A DNA stretch of 31,901 bases from assembly GCA_045642565.1 (NCBI GenBank), contig JAZUJE010000025.1, positions 1 through 31,901 on the forward strand, in the 5' to 3' direction. Origin of the DNA: UBA1764 sp045642565 (GTDB lineage: Bacteria > Bacillota > Clostridia > Peptostreptococcales > Anaerovoracaceae). Positions 1 to 7,568 of the stretch are shown piece after piece (positions within the stretch are counted from its first letter, which is position 1; each line of letters starts with the position of its first letter). A model generated the notes under the pieces. The model did not search any database, had not been told where the DNA came from, and was given only the letters and a program-made list of their open reading frames with translations. Made by a program: the position numbers and the translations under genes.

Positions 1-1
1 A

Positions 2-469
2 CTAGTTTCCCCTGTTATTCCCACAACCCAGCAATATATTGAAGGCTGGTACCAATTCAGCAACACTCACTACAAATCAAGATCTAATCCATATACAATT
101 TCAGAAAGCATAACCACTTGCAATGGCGAGCCTGTCAGATCGAAATCGGAAAAAATCATTGCCGACATTTTTTCACAACATAATATACCTTATATATACG
201 AGCCCGAAATTAGACTTAAGAATAACTATTCATTCTTTGCTGATTTTCTGTTACTAAATGTCCGGACACGAAAAGAATATGTTTTTGAACATTTTGGAAT
301 GATGGATGATCCAGATTATGCGCGAGAAGCACTTAAAAAGATTACTGATCTATCACGCGATGGATATTTCATGGGAGATAAGTTAATTTGCACTTTCGAA
401 AGAAGCGACATGCCCCTAACCCGTGGCACTATTGAGTTATATATTGAGAAATTTTTTAAGATATTGTAA
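2..469 (+). CDS. 3' end of a gene with a PD-(D/E)XK nuclease-like C-terminal domain (partial)
   Basis: An open frame enters from the left edge and stops with TAA at 467-469, leaving 155 codons with no start in the window. The visible part contains RSKSEKIIADIF, then YIYEPE, then FADFLLL, then YVFEHFGMMDD and later KLICTFE. This order (SKsE, YE, DF, EHfGMmDd.eYa, nLi.T.E) matches the restriction-endonuclease-like domain found at the C-terminus of many clostridial helicase-like or uncharacterised proteins. It suggests an (inactive or active) DNA-binding or nuclease fold acting on nucleic acid. The classical catalytic ExK is not clear: the second motif reads E-H-F. Whether a helicase or other domain lies upstream cannot be seen. 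Family placement is by motif recall only. Confidence 0.6.
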   Translation, partial: LVSPVIPTTQQYIEGWYQFSNTHYKSRSNPYTISESITTCNGEPVRSKSEKIIADIFSQHNIPYIYEPEIRLKNNYSFFADFLLLNVRTRKEYVFEHFGMMDDPDYAREALKKITDLSRDGYFMGDKLICTFERSDMPLTRGTIELYIEKFFKIL

Positions 470-491
470 CCTATTACTAATGAAACCCGTC
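465..491 (+). promoter_or_regulatory. Candidate ECF-sigma promoter upstream of the sigma-factor gene
   Basis: TGTAAC at 465-470 and CGTC at 488-491 are separated by 17 bp. This is the layout known for promoters of Bacillus sigma-X-like ECF factors, and it suggests autoregulation. The -35 overlaps the stop codon of the preceding gene, so chance similarity is possible. Transcription from here would begin near 498-500, which favours translation from the ATG at 559. Confidence 0.4.
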
Positions 492-558
492 TATATAAGT
501 GAAAGGCCTTAATTATCGTTTCCATAGCCACACAATTTGCGGCACATACATAAAACAC

Positions 559-1110
559 ATGAACGATTTAGAAATTTTACAACTTTATAATGAACGTAAT
601 GAGGGTGCGATAGAAGCAACTCGCGAAAAATATGGAGCATATTTAATGCGCGTTGCTTACAAGGTCCTCGCAAATTACGAAGACAGCGAGGAATGCGTTT
701 CTGATGGCTACTTAAAAGCTTGGAATTCAATTCCACCAGCAAGCCCAAATAGCATTAAGCTGTATGTTGCAAAACTCGTGCATAATGATGCAATCGACAA
801 ACTCGCTTGCCGGAGTGCGGAGAAGCGTGGTCATGGGGTAACTCCGGCATGTTTAGACGAACTTGCCGAATGCATCGCTGACGAGAGTGCAAATTTTGAA
901 TTTGAAAACGCAACTGAAATCATAAACCAATTCTTGGAAAAGCAAAAACCAAGAAACGCAAAAATGTTTGTGCGCCGCTATTGGTATATGGATTCAATCG
1001 CAGAAATCGCAACCTACATGAATTGCTCGCAAAGCAATGTAAAAACTACTTTGTTTAGAATGCGTGGCGAACTTAAGGACGAACTTGCAAAAGAGGGTAT
1101 CTATGAATAA
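559..1110 (+). CDS. RNA polymerase sigma factor, sigma-70/ECF family
   Basis: A 183-residue protein. Region 2 is visible in the first 90 residues, with DLEILQLYNER near the start, a conserved EDSEECVSDGYLKAWNSIPP segment, and a DAIDKLACRSAEKRG end. Region 4 lies near the C-terminus as a helix-turn-helix (SIAEIATYMNCSQSNVKTTL). It should direct RNA polymerase to a small regulon that probably responds to envelope stress. An upstream GTG at 499 is in frame and would add 20 residues, but those do not look like sigma-factor sequence and would sit at the predicted transcription start. No strong Shine-Dalgarno sequence precedes 559. The gene overlaps the following anti-sigma-like gene by 8 bp, indicating co-translation. 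Confidence 0.87.
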   Translation: MNDLEILQLYNERNEGAIEATREKYGAYLMRVAYKVLANYEDSEECVSDGYLKAWNSIPPASPNSIKLYVAKLVHNDAIDKLACRSAEKRGHGVTPACLDELAECIADESANFEFENATEIINQFLEKQKPRNAKMFVRRYWYMDSIAEIATYMNCSQSNVKTTLFRMRGELKDELAKEGIYE

Positions 1111-2239
1111 AGAAGAATTGTTAAAAGCTGTCGGCAACATTGACGACAAATATATTGAAGCCGCAGAAGAAAAACGCGACAAAATTGCTCCACGAAACAA
1201 AGTGGCAATCGGCATGTTAAAGTCTAATACTACACGTAAACTTAATTTTCGAGTTGGGCCATGGGTTAAGGGCTTTGCCGCAGTTGCCGCAGCGTTTATA
1301 GTTTTACTTACTGCCGGAGCTTCCGGCTGGCTATTAAAAGGCGCCGGCAAGAGTGCTCCAATGGACGCTGCTGACACTGAATACATATATAGCGACGCTG
1401 GCGCGAGAGAAATGTCCGAAGAAAGTTTTAATAACGGACTTAAATTTGATGCTGACACCGCAGTTAATGAATCTTTTTCTGCGACCGACTTATCAAAGCT
1501 AAAAGAAACAGAAGGCGTGTTCGAACCTTACGAAGCACCTCACGAACAAAAGCTCGTATACAATGCATTCTTGTATCTGCAAACTGAAAATTATGACAAG
1601 TCATTTACAGCTTTAAAAAAATTAGTCTCAGATCTTGGCGGTTATTTCGAAAGTCAGTCAGAAAGCAATGGCAACTATTATTCGAACACAAGCAAAAGTG
1701 GTTATTGCACTGTTAGAATTCCAACTGCAAATTATGAAGCATTCATGAGCGCAATTGGTCAATCATGGCATGTAGTTAATAAAGACGAGAGCATTAGTGA
1801 TATTTCTGAACAATATTATGAAACTCAGGATAGACTTGAGACTCTTAAGATCAAAGAAGAACGACTTCATGAGTTATTAAGAGAAACAACAAACTTAAGC
1901 GATATCATCACACTTGAAGATCAACTTAGTAACACTGAATATCAGATTGAGCAGCTTACAAATGCAATGAAGGGCTACGATAAGCAAGTTGATTATTCAA
2001 CCATCAACATCACCCTTGATGAAGTTACTCAAATGGGAAATACCGTTGGCAGTGAGGGCTTCGGCAAGAGACTTATTCGTGCAATCAAAAATGGATTTAG
2101 AAACTTCGGCGAAGGTGTAGCAGACCTAATTGTTTGGATAGGCTATAACGTAATAGAGATTATCATTGCCGCAGTCGTGATAATTCTCATTTGGAAATTC
2201 CATCTAATTAGAAAATTTATTAATTGGATAAAGAGATAA
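1103..2239 (+). CDS. Membrane anti-sigma-like protein with DUF4349 domain
   Basis: A 378-residue protein starting at an ATG inside the end of the sigma-factor gene, preceded by an AGAGGG ribosome binding site. The N-terminal cytoplasmic segment contains LLKAVGNIDDKYIEAA, typical of clostridial anti-sigma proteins. A transmembrane helix follows at about 57-78, then an extracytoplasmic linker. A DUF4349 domain covers about 148-365, with the LVYNAFLYLQTENYDKSF start, the DRLETLKIKEERL coiled-coil part and a C-terminal transmembrane helix at about 343-366. A longer frame reaches back to 1064 but lacks support. Position directly after the sigma factor and the overall topology suggest that it sequesters the factor and senses the envelope. 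The signal is unknown. Confidence 0.82.
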   Translation: MNKEELLKAVGNIDDKYIEAAEEKRDKIAPRNKVAIGMLKSNTTRKLNFRVGPWVKGFAAVAAAFIVLLTAGASGWLLKGAGKSAPMDAADTEYIYSDAGAREMSEESFNNGLKFDADTAVNESFSATDLSKLKETEGVFEPYEAPHEQKLVYNAFLYLQTENYDKSFTALKKLVSDLGGYFESQSESNGNYYSNTSKSGYCTVRIPTANYEAFMSAIGQSWHVVNKDESISDISEQYYETQDRLETLKIKEERLHELLRETTNLSDIITLEDQLSNTEYQIEQLTNAMKGYDKQVDYSTINITLDEVTQMGNTVGSEGFGKRLIRAIKNGFRNFGEGVADLIVWIGYNVIEIIIAAVVIILIWKFHLIRKFINWIKR

Positions 2240-2292
2240 TAAAGTTGTCCTAATTCTTAGAAAGATAAAACTAGAATCACAACCATAGCAAT

Positions 2293-2325
2293 AAAAAGAC
2301 CCGCTCGGATTTCCGAGCGGGTTTT
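2293..2325. terminator. Bidirectional rho-independent terminator
   Basis: A perfect 9-bp GC-rich stem (2300-2308 with 2313-2321) has a 4-nt loop. It is preceded by an A-tract and followed by TTTT, so it works on both strands between the convergent sigma/anti-sigma genes and the rnf operon. Confidence 0.9.
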
Positions 2326-2344
2326 AAATAAGTTCAGAAAAACT

Positions 2345-3220
2345 TTATGCCTCAGCCTTAGGAGCTTCAGCAGCTGGAGTTTCGGCTTTAGGAGCCTCAA
2401 CCTTAACTACTGGCTTTTGACCAGGCTTTGGAATGACATGAATAATATGTCTTGGGCACTTGTTTGCGCACATTGTACAATTCTTGCACTTTGTGTAATC
2501 AATCTTAGCTAAATTACCTTCAACATGAATTGCATCAAACTTACATTCCTTTTCGCACAGCTTGCAACCAATGCAACCTGCACTACAAATCTGGTTAACA
2601 ACTTTACCAGGATCAAGTGAAGAGCAACCAACATAAACTCTGCTTGTCTTTGGAACCATTTCGATAATCTTCTTTGGACAAACATTAGAGCAAGCGCCGC
2701 AGCCTACACACTTTTCCTTATTAACCTTTGCAACACCATTGCAAACCTCGAGCGCACCGAACTGGCAAGCCTTAACGCAATCACCAAATCCGATACAACC
2801 AAATTTACATTCGCCAGGGCCACCAAAGAAATCTTTAGCAGCGTTGCAAGACTTAAATCCCTGATAATCCATTGCCTTCTTAGCGGCATTGTCATAACCA
2901 GAGCAAAGAACAGTAGCGACAACCGGTTCTGACGATCCGGCAGAAACGCCTAAAATTTTAGCAATAGCCTCTGCAGCAGCCGCTCCGGCAGGAGCACACT
3001 TATTACAAGGCAGATCATGATCAGCAGCAAGTGCTGCAGCATAATCATCGCAACCTGCATAACCGCAAGCACCGCAGTTAGCACCGGCGAGCTTTTCACG
3101 AATCTTTGTAGCTGTCTCATCAACAGGAACAGAGAAAACAATTGAAGCAATTGTCAAAAGAACTGCACAAATTACTGCAACTATTACTGTAAGGAGTACA
3201 GGTGATATAAATGCTGACAT
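2345..3220 (-). CDS. rnfB: Rnf electron transport complex subunit B (polyferredoxin)
   Basis: A 291-residue last gene of the rnf operon. The N-terminal membrane anchor is about residues 6-29. The Fe-S domain has Cys49, Cys52, Cys57 and Cys72 (CGACGYAGCDDYA). A cysteine-rich region follows: CKFGCIGFGDCVKAC (138-152), CVGCGACSNVCP (171-182), CIGCKLCEKEC (216-226) and CKNCTMCANKCP (245-256), so several [4Fe-4S] clusters beyond the first. Known role: RnfB takes electrons from reduced ferredoxin on the cytoplasmic face and passes them into the Rnf complex, which pumps Na+ or H+ while reducing NAD+. The tail after about 263 is rich in Ala, Pro, Glu and Lys and probably unstructured. The gene starts 11 nt after rnfA. 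Confidence 0.96.
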   Translation of the reverse strand: MSAFISPVLLTVIVAVICAVLLTIASIVFSVPVDETATKIREKLAGANCGACGYAGCDDYAAALAADHDLPCNKCAPAGAAAAEAIAKILGVSAGSSEPVVATVLCSGYDNAAKKAMDYQGFKSCNAAKDFFGGPGECKFGCIGFGDCVKACQFGALEVCNGVAKVNKEKCVGCGACSNVCPKKIIEMVPKTSRVYVGCSSLDPGKVVNQICSAGCIGCKLCEKECKFDAIHVEGNLAKIDYTKCKNCTMCANKCPRHIIHVIPKPGQKPVVKVEAPKAETPAAEAPKAEA

Positions 3221-3231
3221 CTTCCTACCTC

Positions 3232-3822
3232 CTACTTAAAAATGTTTTCTACCATTCCGCTGAAGCCCATGAAAGCTAAGCTTGTGATGGAAGCTGCAAC
3301 AAGAGTGGATGCTACGCCTTTGAAAGGCTTTGGATATTCGTTGTCTTCAATCTTAGAACGAACCCCTGCAAAGAGGAACATAGCAAGCATGAAACCAACG
3401 CCGCTGCCGAAGGAGTTTACGAGAGACTGAACAAAAGTATAATTTTCAGTAATGTTCAGAACGCAAACACCAAGTACAGCGCAGTTTGTTGTAATTAATG
3501 GAAGGAAGATTCCCAAAGCTTTATGAAGTGATGGGAGTGACTTCTTCATGAAAATTTCGATAAACTGTACGAGAGCTGCAATTACAAGAATAAATACAGT
3601 TGTCTGCATATATTCAATACCAAGAGGCTCAAGTAAAAGCTTCTGGATTGGCCATGTAACAGCAGTAGCAAGTACCATTACGAAAATTACGGCAATACTC
3701 ATTGGCATTGCGCTGTCCAACTTCTTAGATACACCAAGGAATGGACAGATACCGAGGAATCTTACAAGAACATAGTTGTTTGCAAGAACTGCGGCCATGA
3801 TAATCATTAACATTTCTTTCAT
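3232..3822 (-). CDS. rnfA: Rnf electron transport complex subunit A
   Basis: A 196-residue, six-helix membrane protein homologous to RnfE and NqrE. It carries the characteristic NNYVLVRFLGICPFLG segment near the N-terminus (Cys26) and LITTNCAVLGVCVLN in the middle (Cys114). In characterised Rnf and Nqr complexes the matching cysteines of RnfA and RnfE together hold a membrane-embedded iron-sulfur cluster that carries electrons across the bilayer. The start codon overlaps the rnfE stop by one base (TAATG), implying translational coupling. Length and motifs are normal for the family. Confidence 0.97.
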   Translation of the reverse strand: MKEMLMIIMAAVLANNYVLVRFLGICPFLGVSKKLDSAMPMSIAVIFVMVLATAVTWPIQKLLLEPLGIEYMQTTVFILVIAALVQFIEIFMKKSLPSLHKALGIFLPLITTNCAVLGVCVLNITENYTFVQSLVNSFGSGVGFMLAMFLFAGVRSKIEDNEYPKPFKGVASTLVAASITSLAFMGFSGMVENIFK

Positions 3823-4511
3823 TATTCTTCACAGCCTCCTTCTTCAAACATATTGCAAGCAGCTGCACCAGGGCAACCCATGCACTTATTCTTTCTCTTT
3901 GATTCAACCTTACCCTTAGTAATGTAATTTACTAAAGCGATTAAGCAACCGAAAGTAAAGAATCCACCAGGAGCAAGAAGCATCAAGCCGAATGGTTGAA
4001 GTGCTCCGTTGCCGGAAACAATCTGAAGTCCAAATATTGAACCATTACCAAGGAGCTCTCTGATGCAAGCCATTAAAGTTAAAGCAACCGTATAACCAAG
4101 ACCCATACCGATACCATCAAGAGCAGAATCAATAACACTGTTCTTGTTAGCGAAAGCTTCGGCACGCCCAAGGATAATACAGTTAACTACAATCAGAGGA
4201 ATATAAAGACCAAGTGCCTTATCAAGAGCAGGCAAGAAGCCCTTAATAACCATCTGAACGATAGTTACGAAAGTAGCGATTACTACAATGTAGCAAGGGA
4301 TACGTACATTATCAGGAATAACCTTCTTTAAAGCGGAAATCAAGATATTAGAGCAAGTGAGTACGAAGAGTACTGATAAGCCCATGCCGATACCATTGAT
4401 AGCCTGTGTTGATACAGCCAGAGTTGGACAAGTACCAATTACAAGTACAAGGATAGGATTCTCTTTGATAAAACCGTTAGTTAAGATAGAAAGTTTACTC
4501 TTCTTTTCCAT
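3822..4511 (-). CDS. rnfE: Rnf electron transport complex subunit E
   Basis: A 229-residue integral membrane subunit. The N-terminal NPILVLVIGTCPTLAVS contains Cys28, and YIPLIVVNCIILGRAEAFA contains Cys111, the pair expected to ligate the Fe-S cluster shared with RnfA. About six transmembrane helices are visible, and the hydrophobic part ends near residue 198. The final 25 residues form a cytoplasmic-looking tail with Cys210, Cys213, Cys219 and Cys227, which is not part of the core fold. The gene is coupled by one-base overlaps to rnfG upstream and rnfA downstream. Confidence 0.96.
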   Translation of the reverse strand: MEKKSKLSILTNGFIKENPILVLVIGTCPTLAVSTQAINGIGMGLSVLFVLTCSNILISALKKVIPDNVRIPCYIVVIATFVTIVQMVIKGFLPALDKALGLYIPLIVVNCIILGRAEAFANKNSVIDSALDGIGMGLGYTVALTLMACIRELLGNGSIFGLQIVSGNGALQPFGLMLLAPGGFFTFGCLIALVNYITKGKVESKRKNKCMGCPGAAACNMFEEGGCEE

Positions 4512-5053
4512 TATTGAGCACCTCCGATCTTTGCATACTGTTCAAGAGCTGCGCTTACTGCATTAAACACACCCTTTGATGAATATGTAGCACCTGATAC
4601 AGGAGCAACATATGTAGCAGCATCAGCTTTGTCTGTCATCTGAATTGTTGTCTTTCCAGTGAATTTAGCTGCATGATCAGGCAATGTTGTCTTTGAACCA
4701 AGACCCGGAGTTTCGTTAGAAGCATCAGTTACCTTGATAGCTTCAATACTTCCTTCCGGAGTAATTGCAGTCATAACTGTGATGTTACCACCAAAGCCTT
4801 TGCTTGCTGCAGTGATAACATAACCAACTCCGTTTTCACTTTCATATACTTCTGTAACGCCATCAACAAGATCACAATCAACCTTATTAAAGGATGATGC
4901 TTCAGGCATAACTTCCTGACGAGCTGCATTAGCATTATCAATTGTTATCTGTTCAATTAAAGGAGCTGTAACGCCATTTACTGCTGCGAGCAAAAGTGCA
5001 GCAACAAGACAAATAACTCCAAGAACAATAGTAGGTGCGAATTTTTCTTTCAT
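4511..5053 (-). CDS. rnfG: Rnf electron transport complex subunit G (covalent flavoprotein)
   Basis: A 180-residue protein with one N-terminal membrane anchor (about 8-27) and an extracytoplasmic FMN-binding domain. The flavinylation motif is SGATYSS, with Thr156 the expected site of covalent FMN attachment by ApbE; apbE lies just upstream of the operon. The segment ETPGLGSK (about 114-121), typical of the RnfG/NqrC family, precedes it. Known role: electron relay on the outer face between RnfD and the membrane Fe-S cluster. The length is slightly short but within the clostridial range. One-base overlaps join it to rnfD and rnfE. Confidence 0.96.
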   Translation of the reverse strand: MKEKFAPTIVLGVICLVAALLLAAVNGVTAPLIEQITIDNANAARQEVMPEASSFNKVDCDLVDGVTEVYESENGVGYVITAASKGFGGNITVMTAITPEGSIEAIKVTDASNETPGLGSKTTLPDHAAKFTGKTTIQMTDKADAATYVAPVSGATYSSKGVFNAVSAALEQYAKIGGAQ

Positions 5054-6021
5054 TACTTTGCACCTCCCTTTGGCACGCCGTTAAGTTTCAAACGTGTCCA
5101 GTTATCAATGTGAGGTGTCAGTATGTTCATAAGCAGAATTGCGAAAGAAACGCCTTCCGGATATGCACCGAACTGACGAATAAGCATTGTCATAACACCA
5201 CAGCCAGCACCAAAGATAAGCTTACCTGCAGGGTTAATAGGTGATGTTACATAATCTGTAGCCATAAAGATTGCACCAAGCATAACGCCGCCGGCCAAAA
5301 CATCAAAGAGTGGATTTCTGCCAAATACAGCTGAAAGAATAGCAACAACTGCAATAAAGCTTACAGGGATTTCCCATGTAATTACCTTTCTAACTAAAAG
5401 ATAAATACCACCAATAAGAAGTGCTATTGCAGAAACTTCACCCATAGAACCATTGATTGTTCCGAGGAACATCGAAAGTGTACTTGGAAGTTCTGCACCC
5501 TTTGTATAAAGAGCAAGAGGTGTTGCACCTGTCATAGCATCTCCGGCAGCAGCAACAATTGCAGGATCCATCTTTTCGGTTACTTTCCAGTTAGTCATTG
5601 CTGAAGCGAAACCAACAAAGAGTGCAATACGAGCTACGATAGCAGGGTTGGCAAAGTTTTCACCAAGACCACCAAAGAGCTGCTTAACAATTATGATTGC
5701 GATAAAGCAACCAACGATTGCCATCCAGAACGGGAATGTAACAGGCATATTAAATGCTAAGATAACACCAGTAACTGCGGCGGATAAATCACCGATAGTC
5801 TGTGGTCTATGCATAAATTTTTGCCAAGCCCATTCAAAGATTACGCAAGCAGCAGCACAAACAAGTGTAAGTGCTAATGCTCTAAATCCGAATACATAGA
5901 TAGAAACAAGAAGTGATGGGATGAGTGCGATAAGCACGTCTCTCATAATGCTTGTTGTATCTACAGGATTGCATACATGAGGAGCGGAAGAAACAATTAA
6001 ACCAGTTCTCTTATCTGCCAT
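5053..6021 (-). CDS. rnfD: Rnf electron transport complex subunit D (covalent flavoprotein)
   Basis: A 322-residue polytopic membrane subunit homologous to NqrB. The flavinylation motif TGATPL places the covalent FMN threonine at residue 167. ENFANPAIVARI (about 121-132) and ATDYVTSP (about 254-261) are conserved family segments. RnfD carries electrons through the membrane and is implicated in ion translocation. The start overlaps the rnfC stop by one base, and a strong GGAGG-type ribosome binding site lies within the end of rnfC. Confidence 0.97.
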   Translation of the reverse strand: MADKRTGLIVSSAPHVCNPVDTTSIMRDVLIALIPSLLVSIYVFGFRALALTLVCAAACVIFEWAWQKFMHRPQTIGDLSAAVTGVILAFNMPVTFPFWMAIVGCFIAIIIVKQLFGGLGENFANPAIVARIALFVGFASAMTNWKVTEKMDPAIVAAAGDAMTGATPLALYTKGAELPSTLSMFLGTINGSMGEVSAIALLIGGIYLLVRKVITWEIPVSFIAVVAILSAVFGRNPLFDVLAGGVMLGAIFMATDYVTSPINPAGKLIFGAGCGVMTMLIRQFGAYPEGVSFAILLMNILTPHIDNWTRLKLNGVPKGGAK

Positions 6022-7391
6022 TACTTCTTTCCTCCTTCCTTTTCAGCTGCAGCAACTGCGGCTTTTTCAGCCTTAGCTTTCTTTGCAGCATCATCTGCCA
6101 TAACTAAGCCCTTAGCTTGTTTAATTTCGAAGTTAAGAGGCTTTCTTGCAGGACATGAGTATGCGCAGCAACCACAATCCATGCAAGTCATTACATTGTA
6201 TTTTCTTAATAAATCTACATCCTTGTGCTTGAAAGCTCTGGAGAGCTTAGCTGGCATAAGGTTCATAGGACAACCGCGAACGCAGCGACCGCAAGATATA
6301 CAAGCAGTTTCTTCTGGTCTTTCGGCAAATGCTTTGTCGAAACAAAGAATAGCATTGTTACCCTTTTGTACTGCGAAATCATCGCTTGGAATAGCTCTAC
6401 CCATCATAGGTCCGCCAAGAAGAATCTTGCCGGCTTCTGCGGTAAGTCCTCCGCAGAACTCAATGATGTCAGAAATCTTTGTTCCGATAGGAACTTCGAT
6501 ATTCTGTGGTTTAGCAACAATATTTCCATCAACTGTAAGACTCTTTGCAACAAGAGGCATACCTGTTGTTAAGAATTGCTGAAGCTTCAAAATAGATGTG
6601 CAGTTAGAAACAATTACACCTACGTCTGCAGGAAGTTTGCCAGCGATAAGATGGCGACCTGTTGTTTCGTAAATGATAACTCTTTCAGCGCCCTGTGGGT
6701 AAATCTGACGAAGTTCGAAAACAGTAATATCTTCGCTTACACTTGCAAGAACTTCTTTAAAAGATTCAATTGCATCTGGCTTGTTGCCTTCGATACCGAT
6801 GATAGTTCTCTTAAGTCCGAGATACTTCATGATAGTTTTGCAACCGTCTACGATGTCTCTTGCATGAGCAACCATAGTCATATGGTCTACTGTGATGTAA
6901 GGTTCACATTCTGCTCCGTTGACAATAAGAGTGTCAACTTCTTCAGGATTCCTTGGATTATATTTAATGTGTGTTGGGAATGATGCACCACCCAAACCTA
7001 CAAGACCACTTGCACGAACTGCGGCAAGGAATGAAGCCTTGTCGGTAACAACAGGAGCTTTAACAGTTTCTGCAATTTCCTGTTTACCATCAGCTTGGAT
7101 TACAACATTTGTGTCCACACGGCCAGAGGAAGTCATAAACTTCTCAATGGCAACAACTTCGCCCGAAACACTTGCATGAATCGGGGCACACATAGGAGCA
7201 GCATTGTCTCCTATGATTTGACCAACCTTAACATGATCGCCTACGGCAACTGTAGGTTGGCAAGGGGCACCTATGTGCTGAGACATTGGTATAAACACTT
7301 TCTCCGGAGTAGGCATTGGCATAATGCTCATGCCGGCAGTGTTTTTGCAATGGTCAACATGGATTCCCTTAAGATGTTTTCCTGAACTCAT
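6021..7391 (-). CDS. rnfC: Rnf electron transport complex subunit C (NADH/FMN and Fe-S subunit)
   Basis: A 456-residue first gene of the operon. The N-terminal barrel-sandwich domain is followed by the Rossmann-like NADH/FMN region with GLGGASFPTHIKY (about 132-144) and NGAECEPYITVDH (about 158-170), as in NuoF/RnfC proteins. An SLBB-like part follows. Two [4Fe-4S] motifs are CISCGRCVRGCP (364-375) and CMDCGCCAYSCP (403-414). It interacts with NAD+/NADH at the cytoplasmic face. The C-terminal tail after about 430 is Ala/Lys/Glu-rich. The start is set by an AAGGAG site 7-12 nt upstream, which lies in the loop of a small predicted hairpin. Confidence 0.97.
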   Translation of the reverse strand: MSSGKHLKGIHVDHCKNTAGMSIMPMPTPEKVFIPMSQHIGAPCQPTVAVGDHVKVGQIIGDNAAPMCAPIHASVSGEVVAIEKFMTSSGRVDTNVVIQADGKQEIAETVKAPVVTDKASFLAAVRASGLVGLGGASFPTHIKYNPRNPEEVDTLIVNGAECEPYITVDHMTMVAHARDIVDGCKTIMKYLGLKRTIIGIEGNKPDAIESFKEVLASVSEDITVFELRQIYPQGAERVIIYETTGRHLIAGKLPADVGVIVSNCTSILKLQQFLTTGMPLVAKSLTVDGNIVAKPQNIEVPIGTKISDIIEFCGGLTAEAGKILLGGPMMGRAIPSDDFAVQKGNNAILCFDKAFAERPEETACISCGRCVRGCPMNLMPAKLSRAFKHKDVDLLRKYNVMTCMDCGCCAYSCPARKPLNFEIKQAKGLVMADDAAKKAKAEKAAVAAAEKEGGKK

Positions 7392-7392
7392 T

Positions 7393-7478
7393 GCTTTTCT
7401 CCTTAAATAAAAGCTAAAAATAATTTCGATTTTACGTGTCTTGCAACCGCACGTAAAACTAAGCGAACAGAAGTTCGC
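7393..7478 (-). promoter_or_regulatory. Structured 5' leader of the rnf operon (three hairpins)
   Basis: Reading on the minus strand, three perfect inverted repeats lie in succession. They are a 6-bp stem with a 4-nt loop (7463-7478) at the predicted 5' end, a 9-bp TTTTACGTG/CACGTAAAA stem with an 11-nt loop (7430-7458), and a 6-bp GCTTTT/AAAAGC stem (7393-7414) whose 10-nt loop holds the AAGGAG site of rnfC. The DNA pattern is seen directly; a role in mRNA stability or translation control is inference. It does not match a riboswitch class I recognise. Confidence 0.45.
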
Positions 7479-7487
7479 CCGATACCT

Positions 7488-7516
7488 ATTTTACGCCATT
7501 TTTTGTCTTTTTTCAA
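7488..7516 (-). promoter_or_regulatory. Sigma-A-type promoter of the rnf operon
   Basis: On the minus strand TTGAAA (7511-7516) and TAAAAT (7488-7493) are spaced by 17 bp, with an expected start near 7480. It lies after the apbE terminator, so the rnf genes can be transcribed separately from apbE. Confidence 0.6.
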
Positions 7517-7548
7517 ATAAAAACTGCACTGCTAAATGCAGCGCAGTT
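7516..7548 (-). terminator. Rho-independent terminator after apbE
   Basis: An 11-bp stem with one mismatch (7522-7532 with 7538-7548) and a 5-nt loop is followed on the minus strand by TTTATTT. It separates apbE from the rnf promoter. Confidence 0.8.
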
Positions 7549-7568
7549 AAATAAGCGATAGCCCAAGT

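Noticed and set aside
480..494. GAAAC next to CGTCTA as an ECF promoter
   Set aside because: The two boxes are adjacent with no spacer, so they cannot serve as -35 and -10 of one promoter. The TGTAAC at 465 gives the right spacing instead.
499..558. GTG start of the sigma factor at 499
   Set aside because: The extra 20 residues have no sigma-factor character, there is no ribosome binding site, and the predicted transcription start lies at the same place.
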